Assembly (NCBI GenBank): GCA_049514335.1 | Contig: JBEKVE010000134.1 | Coordinates: forward strand, 1 to 8,215 | Reading direction: 5' to 3' | Origin: JBEKVE01 sp049514335 | GTDB lineage: Bacteria; Actinomycetota; Acidimicrobiia; Acidimicrobiales; UBA8190 | Length of the DNA stretch: 8,215 bases | Shown: positions 1 through 6,080 of the stretch, piece by piece | How the letters are laid out: each line of letters begins with the position of its first letter | How positions within the stretch are numbered: position 1 is the first letter of the stretch | The notes under the pieces: generated by a model | What the model was told of the DNA's origin: nothing | Database searches by the model: none | Seen by the model: only the letters and a program-made list of their open reading frames with translations | Translations under genes and position numbers: made by a program

Positions 1-1
1 G

Positions 2-451
2 GGCCGCTTCCACGAGCACAGACGGGCCCGGCTGTCGGGCCCCTTCGACGTGACGGGCATGGCCGCCGCGCCCCGGGTGCTCGTGTCGGGCGAGGCGGTC
101 GCCTTCCGGCCCACCCGCGGTGTCTACGTCGTGGTCCGCGACGGCGACGAGCCCGAGGATCGGCGCCGGGCCACCACGGCCCGACTGCTCGCCGCCGAAG
201 GCGTGGCCGGTGTGTTGACCTTCGCCGCTGCCGACCGGTTCACCAACCTCGGCTGGAAGGCGGGGCGCCGTGCCATCACCGTGTGCTACCTGGACGAGGC
301 GCCGCTCGAGGTGGCGCCCGCGCTGGGCGAGCTGGTGCGCGGAACCAACTCGCCCGACACACCCGTCGTGTTCGCCGGCCCGTTGGAGACGATCACGCCG
401 TGGGAGTGGGGGTGGTTCGACCACGATGCGGACGCGCCGATCCAGGGGTGA
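2..451 (+). CDS. Unrecognised protein, C-terminal part (5' end outside window)
   Basis: The reading frame is open from base 2 to a TGA ending at 451 and gives at least 149 residues. An in-frame ATG lies at 59 and a GTG at 50. No ribosome binding site precedes either, and coding-like sequence continues to the edge, so I take the true start to lie upstream. The visible part has a beta-strand-like stretch (RGVYVVVRDG), a helix-like stretch rich in Ala, Arg and Leu, a second strand (RRAITVCYLDE) and an aromatic tail (TPWEWGWFD). This strand-helix-strand pattern with an aromatic C-terminus resembles ferredoxin-like dimeric alpha/beta-barrel proteins (EthD/Dabb type). That is a fold guess, not a function. 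It has no transmembrane segment or recognisable catalytic motif. It converges on the minus-strand reductase ending at 513, leaving 61 bases between them. Confidence 0.6.
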   Translation, partial: GRFHEHRRARLSGPFDVTGMAAAPRVLVSGEAVAFRPTRGVYVVVRDGDEPEDRRRATTARLLAAEGVAGVLTFAAADRFTNLGWKAGRRAITVCYLDEAPLEVAPALGELVRGTNSPDTPVVFAGPLETITPWEWGWFDHDADAPIQG

Positions 452-512
452 GCACTCTCGAAACGACGCGCGCTGGTGAGGCGGCGTCGGGTCCGACAGC
501 AGCAGTCGCAGG

Positions 513-1514
513 TCAGAGCCGGACGATCACCTTGCCCGTGTTGCCCCCGGTGAAGAGCAGGTTGAGGGCGTCGGGGGCGTGCTCGAGGCCCTCCACCACG
601 TGCTCGGCGTGGGTGATCCGTCCCTCGGCGAGCCACGTGAACATGTCCAGCTGTGCTTCGGGGAACCGGTCGACGTAATCCAGGACGAGGAAGCCCTCCA
701 TGCGGGCACGCTTCACGATCAGGTTGAAGATGTTCCCCGGCCCTGCGGCTCGCCGCCCTTCGTTGTACGCCGAGATGGCGCCGCACATGACGACGCGCCC
801 GCGCAGTGCCAGCTGACCCAGGCAGATGTCGAGGATCTCGCCACCCACGTTGTCGTAGTAGAGGTTGATGCCCTCGGGGCACAGTGCGCGCAGGCGTGCC
901 GCCACGTCGTCTGTCCGATAGTCGACGGCGGCATCGAACCCCAGCTCGTCCACGATCCAGGCGCACTTCTCGGGCGTCCCGGCGATCCCCACCACCGTGG
1001 TGGCGCCCTTGATCCGGGCGATCTGGCCCGCCACCGACCCCGTGGCGCCGGCGGCGCCGGACACGACCACGGTGTCGCCGGGGCCGACACGGCCGACGTC
1101 GATCATGCCGAAGTACGCCGTCATGCCTGTCACGCCGAACACGCTCAATGCCAGCAGGGGGTCGACGCCCGGCGGGACCACCTGCATGGACCGCTCCCCC
1201 TCGTCGGCCAGCGCGTAGTCCTGCCACCCCGTCATGCCGAAGACGACGTCACCGACGGCGTAGCGCTCGCTCCCCGATGCCACGACCTCGCCGATCCCCC
1301 CGCTGCGCACGACCTCGTCCACGGCGATGGGGGGCAGGTACCCCGGCGTGTCGTCCATCCACGTCCGGATGGTGGGGTCGATCGACAGGTAGCGGACGCG
1401 CACGAGCGCCTCACCGGGTCCGGCGGTGGGGACGGCGGTCTCCTCGAGGCGGACCGTGTCGCCGTCCACCATGCCCGTCGGCCGCCGCGCCAGGACCATC
1501 CGTCTGTTCGTCAA
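513..1514 (-). CDS. NADP-dependent medium-chain reductase, CurA/PTGR1-like
   Basis: This is a 333-residue protein of the zinc-free medium-chain dehydrogenase/reductase group that includes prostaglandin/leukotriene B4 reductase and curcumin reductase CurA. These cytosolic enzymes use NADPH to reduce the C=C bond of enones; the substrate here is unknown. The N-terminal catalytic domain (about 1-125) carries the family-like opening MTNRRMVLARRP and LSIDPTIRTWM. The Rossmann domain carries the glycine-rich loop GAAGATG at 153-159, followed by SVAGQIA. YYDNVGG and the C-terminal GNTGKVIVRL are also family-like. I see no zinc-ligand cysteine cluster. Length matches the family (about 335-345). I chose TTG at 1514 because it gives the family N-terminus MTNRR and has AAAGGG 8 bases upstream. 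GTG at 1520 or 1523 and ATG at 1499 are alternatives. The start overlaps the upstream stop as TTGA, so translational coupling is likely. Confidence 0.9.
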   Translation of the reverse strand: MTNRRMVLARRPTGMVDGDTVRLEETAVPTAGPGEALVRVRYLSIDPTIRTWMDDTPGYLPPIAVDEVVRSGGIGEVVASGSERYAVGDVVFGMTGWQDYALADEGERSMQVVPPGVDPLLALSVFGVTGMTAYFGMIDVGRVGPGDTVVVSGAAGATGSVAGQIARIKGATTVVGIAGTPEKCAWIVDELGFDAAVDYRTDDVAARLRALCPEGINLYYDNVGGEILDICLGQLALRGRVVMCGAISAYNEGRRAAGPGNIFNLIVKRARMEGFLVLDYVDRFPEAQLDMFTWLAEGRITHAEHVVEGLEHAPDALNLLFTGGNTGKVIVRL

Positions 1515-2539
1515 CTGCACCACCCTTTCAGCTGTTCGATCGTGGCCAGCGGATCGGGTCCGACGGCGGTCACGTTGAGCACGGTCACGCCGGCGGCGCG
1601 ATAGGCGTCGATCCGTTCCCGGACGTACCCCGGGGGACCGATGAGCGACGTCAGCTCGAGCAGCTCGTCGGGCACGGCCGCAGCCGCTTGCTCTTTCTTG
1701 CCGCTCAGGTACAGGTCCTGGATGGCCTCGGCCTCGGCCTCGAACCCGTAGCGCCGCGCCAGGGCGTTGTAGAAGTTCTTCCCCCTCGCCCCCATGCCCC
1801 CCACGTACAGCGCCATCATGGGCCGGGCGAATTCGCGTAGGTGCTCGAGTCCTTCGCCCACCGCCGCCAGGCCCCCGGCCGCGATCTCGAGCGGAGGAAG
1901 CTCGGGGGCGCGCCGGGCGTTCCCGGCGGCGAGCGCCTCGTCCCACACCGCGCCGGCCCGCTCGGGGATGAAGAGGAACGGGAACCATCCCTCGGCCAGC
2001 TCCGCTGTCATCTCGACGTTCTTCGGTCCCATCGACGCCAGCCAGATGGGGATCTCGGCGCGCACGGGATGGTTGATGAGCTTGAGCGGCTTCCCGAGGC
2101 CGGTCCCGGCCCCGGCGGGCAGCGGAATGGGGTAGAGGCCCTCGTTGGTCACCACCTCGCGACGCCACACTTTCCGGCAGATGCCGATGATCTCGCGTGT
2201 GCGCTCCAGAGGCTGGGTGTACGGGACGCCGTGCCAGCCCTCGATCACCTGTGGGCCCGAGGCTCCGAGGCCGAGGATGAAGCGCCCTTCGCTCAGCGCA
2301 TCGAGGCCCGCCGCGGTCTGAGCCAGCAGGACCGGCGTGCGCGAGTAGATGGGGAGGATGGCCGAGCCGATCTCGATCCGCTCGGTGCGGGCGGCGATAT
2401 AGCCCATCTGGCTCGGGCCGTCGAGGCCGTAGGCCTCGGCCACCCACACGATGTCCAGGCCGGCGCGTTCGAGGTCGGCGACGTGGTCGGCCGACTGCTT
2501 GACCCCTCTCGAGTAGTCGAGCATGGTGCTCAGCCGCAC
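1511..2539 (-). CDS. LLM-class oxidoreductase, probably F420-dependent
   Basis: This is a 342-residue luciferase-like monooxygenase-fold (TIM-barrel) protein. It resembles actinobacterial F420-dependent oxidoreductases related to methylene-tetrahydromethanopterin reductase. Family-like elements are an N-terminal strand with LERAGLDIVWVAEAYG, then ARTERIEIGSAILPIYSRTP (about 51-69), the signature region GRFILGLGASGPQVIEGWHG at 85-104, IPIWLASMGPKNVEMTAELAEGW in the middle, and IGPPGYVRERIDAYRAAGV near the C-terminus. Such enzymes transfer hydride between F420H2 (or FMNH2 in the monooxygenase branch) and an organic substrate; which one applies here is not visible. The start is GTG at 2539 with AGGGAGG a few bases upstream; ATG at 2524 would be too far from that site. 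It is second in the minus-strand trio, 61 bases after the SDR gene, and its TGA overlaps the next gene's TTG. Confidence 0.9.
   Translation of the reverse strand: MRLSTMLDYSRGVKQSADHVADLERAGLDIVWVAEAYGLDGPSQMGYIAARTERIEIGSAILPIYSRTPVLLAQTAAGLDALSEGRFILGLGASGPQVIEGWHGVPYTQPLERTREIIGICRKVWRREVVTNEGLYPIPLPAGAGTGLGKPLKLINHPVRAEIPIWLASMGPKNVEMTAELAEGWFPFLFIPERAGAVWDEALAAGNARRAPELPPLEIAAGGLAAVGEGLEHLREFARPMMALYVGGMGARGKNFYNALARRYGFEAEAEAIQDLYLSGKKEQAAAAVPDELLELTSLIGPPGYVRERIDAYRAAGVTVLNVTAVGPDPLATIEQLKGWCS
1523..1528 (-). promoter_or_regulatory. Ribosome binding site for the TTG-start reductase
   Basis: On the minus strand AAAGGG lies 8 bases before TTG at 1514, inside the last codons of the upstream oxidoreductase gene. 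The spacing favours TTG 1514 over GTG 1520/1523, which would overlap or abut the site, and over ATG 1499, which would be about 23 bases away. Confidence 0.5.
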
Positions 2540-2600
2540 GATCCCTCCCTGATGGTGTGGTGTGTTCCGACCGCCGTCACTGCGTCACTCTGTCCCTGCG

Positions 2601-3374
2601 TCACCGGGTCCCCACGGTGGCCATGCCGCCGTCGACCGGAATGACGGCACCCGTGAGGTAGGCGCCCGCCCGCGACGACAGGAAGACGGCGGTGCCCGCC
2701 ATGTCGTCGGGCCGGCCGAGGCGCTTGAGCGGAGCGCTCCGGGCGATCTGCTCGCCGAACGCCTCCAGCGTCGCCGCCATCATCTTGGATTCGAACGGCC
2801 CGGGGGCGATGGCGTTGACGGTGATCTCCGGCGCCAGGCGACGCGCCAGGTGGCGCGTCAGATGGTGCACGGCCGCCTTGGACGCCGAGTAGGAGTAGGT
2901 CTCGAGCATCGGGACGTGGATGCCGTCGATGGAGCCGACGTTGATGACGCGCGCCGGGTCTTCGGCCGTCGACCCGGCCCGCAGCAAGGGGGTCAGGAAC
3001 TTCGTGGTGTGGAAGACGCCTTTGACGTTGAGCGACAGCACGCGATCCCACGCCGCATCGTCGAACTCCTCGAACGGGGCTCCCCACGTGTTGCCGGCGT
3101 TGTTGACCAGGATGTGCAGCCGGTCCTCGCGCTCGGCCAGGGCATCGGCGAGGGCGCGGCAGCCCGGCTCGGTGGAGAGGTCGGCGGGGAGCGCCGCGCT
3201 CTGCCCGACGGCGCCGAGCTCTGCAGCCGTCGCCTCGCACGCGTCGGCCTTGCGCGACGACACGTACACCCGGGCCCCCGCCTCGACCAGGCCGGTGGCG
3301 ATCATCTTGCCGATGCCGCGCGACCCCCCGGTGACGAGGGCGGTCTTACCGGCGAGGGAGAAGAGGTCGCTCAT
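2601..3374 (-). CDS. SDR-family NADP-dependent dehydrogenase, RhlG-like
   Basis: This is a 257-residue classical short-chain dehydrogenase/reductase. The cofactor loop TGGSRGIG is at 15-22. Arg41 and Lys42 after the second strand suggest NADP(H) over NAD(H). NNAG is at 91-94, followed by the structural Asn116 and catalytic Ser148, Tyr162 and Lys166 (YSASK). PVDGG near the C-terminus is typical of 3-oxoacyl-ACP reductase-like members. From memory, the overall pattern (SLAGKTALVTGGSRGIG, NNAGNTWGA, PARVINVGS, GAYLTGAVIPVDGG) is close to RhlG of Pseudomonas, a beta-ketoacyl reductase-like SDR, so a 3-oxoacyl or similar carbonyl substrate is plausible but unproven. I chose ATG 3374 because MSDLFSLAGKTAL fits the family; a GTG at 3392 in the same frame has no ribosome site. 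ATG 3374 itself also lacks a clear one. It leads the minus-strand trio and is divergent from the VOC gene. Confidence 0.92.
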   Translation of the reverse strand: MSDLFSLAGKTALVTGGSRGIGKMIATGLVEAGARVYVSSRKADACEATAAELGAVGQSAALPADLSTEPGCRALADALAEREDRLHILVNNAGNTWGAPFEEFDDAAWDRVLSLNVKGVFHTTKFLTPLLRAGSTAEDPARVINVGSIDGIHVPMLETYSYSASKAAVHHLTRHLARRLAPEITVNAIAPGPFESKMMAATLEAFGEQIARSAPLKRLGRPDDMAGTAVFLSSRAGAYLTGAVIPVDGGMATVGTR

Positions 3375-3407
3375 GGTCCGATCGGGCTGCACGGGTGGAG
3401 CCTGCGG

Positions 3408-3417
3408 ACGCTACCGT
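3408..3417. promoter_or_regulatory. Putative overlapping divergent -10 elements
   Basis: In the 89-base gap between the divergent SDR and VOC genes, ACGCTACCGT reads TACCGT on the plus strand (3412-3417) and TAGCGT on the minus strand (3413-3408). Both match TANNNT and share the central TA. Transcripts starting about 7 bases beyond each would leave leaders of about 40 bases (VOC) and about 27 bases (SDR). No good -35 boxes are visible, so this is a weak prediction. Confidence 0.3.
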
Positions 3418-3463
3418 GGCGCGTCCGTGCGTGCCAGCGGCGGGCACGGAGAAGGAGCGTCCC

Positions 3464-3814
3464 ATGTCCTCGACGATCCGGTTCGCCTCGGTGTCGCTCG
3501 ACTCCCCCGACGCCCGGGCGCTCGCCGCCTTCTATGCCCGCCTGCTCGGCGTGGAGGTGGCGTTCGCCTCCGACGACTTCTCGGCCCTGCGCGTCGGGCC
3601 CACCTGGCTGTCCATGCATCGGGTGGAGGGCTACGAGCCCCCCACGTGGCCGGATGCGGGCGTCCCCCAGCAGGTGCATCTCGACTTCGCTGTCGACGAC
3701 CTCGACACCACCGAGGCCGCAGCCATCGCCGCCGGAGCCCGACGGGCCGACGTCCAGCCCAGTCCGGAGCGGTGGCGGGTCATGCTCGACCCGGCCGGGA
3801 CCCGTTCTGCCTGA
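3464..3814 (+). CDS. VOC/glyoxalase-like protein, apparent 3' frameshift
   Basis: This is a small single-domain vicinal-oxygen-chelate (glyoxalase/bleomycin-resistance) protein, 116 residues as read. The start is ATG 3464 with AAGGAG (3452-3457) 6 bases upstream. The opening, with VSLDSPDARALAAFYARLLG, and the middle, with QQVHLDFAVDDLDTTEAAA, are typical of small actinobacterial VOC proteins. The usual ending of this group is DP(A/E)GHPFCL. Here the frame reads DPAGTRSA and stops at 3814. The +1-shifted frame from 3802 reads PFCLTTLVPE and stops at 3834. One extra C between 3799 and 3800 would give DPAGHPFCLTTLVPE and a 123-residue protein. The gene therefore looks to have lost one base, by real mutation or by sequencing/assembly error. 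Substrate and metal use are unknown. It is divergent from the SDR gene and 48 bases before the transpeptidase gene. Confidence 0.85.
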   Translation: MSSTIRFASVSLDSPDARALAAFYARLLGVEVAFASDDFSALRVGPTWLSMHRVEGYEPPTWPDAGVPQQVHLDFAVDDLDTTEAAAIAAGARRADVQPSPERWRVMLDPAGTRSA

Positions 3815-3862
3815 CGACGCTCGTCCCCGAGTGAGCGGCTGAGGATCCGACCCGGCTCGAAG

Positions 3863-4855
3863 GTGCCTGACGGCGGCGGTCGGGGTACCGCTACCGAGGT
3901 GGGACCCCGCCTGGTAACGCCCTTGCCCCCGCCCGCGCCCCTGAGGGCGTTCCCGCTGCGGCGCACGCCGGCAGCCGTCATTGCCATGGCCGTGGCCCTC
4001 GGACTGGCGGGATGCGGTGACGCCTCTGTCACCACGGCCCGATCCGCCGGGCCGACCGGTGCACTGCGGTCCCCCTGGGCCCCGAGGCCCATCGTCGCCA
4101 CCACGACCGCCCCCGTCGCTCCCACCACGGTCCTGACCATCGCGCCCACCACGACCGCCGCAGCGCCGAAGGCGGTCCCGGCCGCCCGGTCCGTACCGGC
4201 GCCGGCGTCCCCGCCGACCACCACGCGTCCGCCGACCCCGGCGCCGCTGCTCGTCACGCGGCTCGACGGCGTGGATGGCGCCACGCAGGTGATCGCCGTC
4301 AGCGCGTCCGGGTACGGGGTGACGACGGCGACGTTCAGCGCCTACCAGGAGACGAGCTCGGGATGGGAACAGGTCTTCGGTCCGTGGATGGCGCACGTCG
4401 GGTACAACGGTTTCGCCCCGCCCGGGCAGAAGCGAGAGGGTGACGGCCGCACACCCTCGGGATCGTTCGGCTTCGATTTCTTCTTCGGCGTCCTCGGCGA
4501 CCCCGGGGTGTCGTTCCCCTACCGCGCCGTCACCGGGCCCGACATCGTGTGGGACGACGACCCGTCGAGCCCGCTCTACAACCAGTGGGTCGATACCGCC
4601 GATCAGGATGCCGGGGCATCACCCGAGCCCATGGACGAGGCACCGGCCTACGACTACGGCGCCGTCATCGCCTACAACACCGCTCCGGTCGTCGCCGGGG
4701 TGGGGAGCGCGATCTTCCTGCACGTCACCACGGGCGCCCCGACGTCGGGGTGCGTGTCGCTTCCGATGCCGGAGCTGCTCTCGGTGCTCCGGTGGTTGCA
4801 ACCCTCCGCGCTACCCCGGATCATCATGGGCACGGCGGCGACGATCACGTCGTAA
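3863..4855 (+). CDS. Lipoprotein L,D-transpeptidase (YkuD-like)
   Basis: This is an exported cell-wall enzyme, up to 330 residues. Numbering from GTG 3863, Arg33-Arg34 precede a hydrophobic segment (about 36-50) ending in the lipobox LAGC with Cys51, so it is probably a lipid-anchored lipoprotein. A low-complexity linker rich in Thr, Pro and Ala follows (about 55-126, with repeated TTT and APTT), suited to spanning the envelope and possibly glycosylated. The catalytic domain (about 128-330) contains DGRTPSGSFGFDFFFG, DYGAVIAYN, His287 in IFLHV, and the nucleophile Cys297 in TSGCVSLP. Known members form 3-3 peptidoglycan cross-links or related acyl transfers. The Cys motif lacks the His of the common [ST]HGC, as noted in the findings. 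The start is uncertain: GTG 3863 has no near ribosome site, and GTG 3899 or TTG 3923 would give a more usual signal-peptide length. Confidence 0.85.
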   Translation: MPDGGGRGTATEVGPRLVTPLPPPAPLRAFPLRRTPAAVIAMAVALGLAGCGDASVTTARSAGPTGALRSPWAPRPIVATTTAPVAPTTVLTIAPTTTAAAPKAVPAARSVPAPASPPTTTRPPTPAPLLVTRLDGVDGATQVIAVSASGYGVTTATFSAYQETSSGWEQVFGPWMAHVGYNGFAPPGQKREGDGRTPSGSFGFDFFFGVLGDPGVSFPYRAVTGPDIVWDDDPSSPLYNQWVDTADQDAGASPEPMDEAPAYDYGAVIAYNTAPVVAGVGSAIFLHVTTGAPTSGCVSLPMPELLSVLRWLQPSALPRIIMGTAATITS

Positions 4856-4869
4856 CCGGGCCGCCCCGT

Positions 4870-4875
4870 TATGGT
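4870..4875 (+). promoter_or_regulatory. Putative -10 element for a near-leaderless nitroreductase transcript
   Basis: TATGGT lies 8 bases before the GTG start at 4884, where no good ribosome site is seen. That position would put transcription start at or just before the start codon. No clear -35 box is visible about 17 bases upstream. It falls in the 28-base gap after the transpeptidase stop. Confidence 0.28.
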
Positions 4876-4883
4876 GGGCGCCG

Positions 4884-5492
4884 GTGGAGGATTTCTTCGA
4901 CGTCGTACGCCGGCAGCGTGCGTGCCGCGCCTTCAGCGAGGCGCCGGTGGAGGACGCCACCATCGAGCGCGTGCTCGAGGCGGCCACCTTCGCCCCGAGT
5001 GCCGAGAACCGCCAGCCCTGGGTGTTCGTCGTGGTGCGCGACCCTGAGCGCCGCGCCGCGCTGGGCGAGCTGGCCCGGCGGGCATGGGAGGGGGGCGGTC
5101 GCGCCCACTCCGAAAGCCGCCTCGCCCCCGGCTTGCTCGCCGACGTCGACGCCGGCGCGCGCGGCGGCGTGGCGAGCGCCCCGGTGCTCGTGATCGTGGG
5201 CGGTGACACCCGGTTGGGCAACCCCCGCGTGCTCGAGGCGTCGATCTTCCCCGCCGTGCAGAACCTTCTGCTGGCGGCCACTGCCTTGGGACTGGGATCC
5301 TCGCTGACCACGCTGCCGCTCGTGTTCGGCGACGAGCTGGCCCAGCTCGCCGACCTCCCTCCCGAGGTGCGGGCCGTGGCCGTGATCCCGATCGGGTGGC
5401 CGGCTCGCCCCCTGGGTCCGCCCCGGCGACAGCCCGTGGCGGACAAGGCGCATCGCGAGACGTTCGGTGCGCCGTGGGGAACCACGCCCTAG
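4884..5492 (+). CDS. Nitroreductase-family FMN oxidoreductase
   Basis: This is a 202-residue protein of the nitroreductase/NADH-oxidase-like flavoprotein family, usually homodimeric with FMN and using NAD(P)H. The N-terminal phosphate-binding region is RRQRACRAF (9-17). The FMN/substrate region APSAENRQPW is at 37-46. A dimer-interface helix reads FPAVQNLLLAATALGLGSS, and the C-terminal part IPIGWPARPLGPPRRQPV is typical of the family. Length is as expected for short members. Physiological substrates vary (nitro-aromatics, quinones, flavins, dehalogenation) and cannot be told here. GTG 4884 is chosen because it yields VEDFFDVVRRQRACR and is the first usable start after the previous gene's stop. 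The nearby ATG at 4871 is out of frame. It lies 28 bases after the transpeptidase gene and 34 bases before the SRPBCC gene, with which it is probably co-transcribed. Confidence 0.92.
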   Translation: MEDFFDVVRRQRACRAFSEAPVEDATIERVLEAATFAPSAENRQPWVFVVVRDPERRAALGELARRAWEGGGRAHSESRLAPGLLADVDAGARGGVASAPVLVIVGGDTRLGNPRVLEASIFPAVQNLLLAATALGLGSSLTTLPLVFGDELAQLADLPPEVRAVAVIPIGWPARPLGPPRRQPVADKAHRETFGAPWGTTP

Positions 5493-5526
5493 ACCCACGT
5501 CTGCAGCCGGAGGAGGCAACCGACAG

Positions 5527-6045
5527 ATGCAGGTGCACCGCTACGCCGTGGAGGTCGAGGGCACGCCGGCCGAGGTGTGGTCGCTGTTCTGGTACCGCGG
5601 ACCTCGCCGGCCCACCTCCTCGGGTGTCTCCATCGAGATCCTCCACCCCGGGGACGAGGTCGGTGAGGGTCTCATCCGGCACTGCACGTTCCGCGTGCCG
5701 CGCTATCTCATGACCGGCGGCGTGGGGCACTCGTGGGAGTGGCTGACAGAGGTCACCCCGACGACTTCGTGGAAGTACGACGCGGTGGGCAAGCCGCTGT
5801 GGTCGCGCGCCGAGGGACGCACCGAGCTCGAGGATCTCGGCGAGGGCAGGACGCGCATCCACTTCACCGAGACCTACCACGCCTTCAACCCGGTCCTGCG
5901 GGCGCTGCTCGAGCGACGAGTGCACCGCTTCATCTCCAAGGACAACGACCGGTTGATCACCACCGCCATCAACGACGGGGTCAGGCGACTGCGCGCCGCT
6001 CGCGCCCCGAGGACCGAACCGGAGTCAGCCGTCGACGAGCCGTGA
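5527..6045 (+). CDS. SRPBCC/START-like protein
   Basis: This is a 172-residue member of the SRPBCC (START/polyketide-cyclase-like) superfamily, a helix-grip fold with a deep hydrophobic pocket for lipids or other small hydrophobic ligands. Features seen are the N-terminal strand HRYAVEVEGTPAEVWSLFW, followed by strands containing GEGLIRHCTFRVP, HSWEWLTEVTP, GRTELEDLGEGRTRIHFTETY, and a long C-terminal helix (about residues 120-160) ending in basic residues. Length matches simple single-domain members. No catalytic residues can be assigned. The start is ATG 5527 with a strong GGAGGAGG at 5509-5516. It is second after the nitroreductase. A pairing of flavin reductase and ligand-binding protein is possible, but chance adjacency is equally likely. 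Transcription probably ends at the hairpin that begins at its stop codon. Confidence 0.85.
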   Translation: MQVHRYAVEVEGTPAEVWSLFWYRGPRRPTSSGVSIEILHPGDEVGEGLIRHCTFRVPRYLMTGGVGHSWEWLTEVTPTTSWKYDAVGKPLWSRAEGRTELEDLGEGRTRIHFTETYHAFNPVLRALLERRVHRFISKDNDRLITTAINDGVRRLRAARAPRTEPESAVDEP

Positions 6046-6070
6046 GCCCGCGTCCAGCGCAGGGCTCGCG
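6041..6070. terminator. Hairpin between convergent genes, possible bidirectional terminator
   Basis: CGTGAGCCC (6041-6049) pairs with GGGCTCGCG (6062-6070) over 9 positions with one G-U. An inner GCG/CGC (6050-6052 with 6058-6060) extends the stem with one bulged A at 6061 and a 5-base loop. It overlaps the SRPBCC stop codon and fills the 35-base gap before the converging methyltransferase. No T-tract follows on either strand, as is common in high-GC actinobacteria. Confidence 0.5.
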
Positions 6071-6080
6071 GCAGTCGTCG

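Noticed and set aside
486..497. GTCGG/CCGAC hairpin between the two convergent genes at 452-512, as a terminator
   Set aside because: The stem is only five pairs with a two-base loop and no T-tract, as expected by chance in GC-rich DNA.
513..2447. A single 644-residue minus-strand open frame that looks like a fusion ending in the reductase
   Set aside because: Only the part from about 1514 down matches a protein family. The first 311 residues are the LLM gene read in the wrong frame, with Arg/Pro-rich composition typical of GC-rich shadow frames.
2562..3842. A 426-residue plus-strand open frame opposite the SDR gene and running into the VOC gene
   Set aside because: It is antisense to a clear SDR gene with intact catalytic motifs, and has no recognisable domain.
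4076..4240. Repeated ACCACGACC-type triplets as a tandem repeat or mobile remnant
   Set aside because: They are in frame and encode the Thr/Pro/Ala linker of the lipoprotein. The repeats are irregular and explained by protein composition.
4854..4870. Small stem-loop AACCGGG/CCCCGTT after the transpeptidase stop, as a terminator
   Set aside because: It has a central C-C mismatch, a short stem and no T-tract, and it overlaps the candidate nitroreductase promoter.
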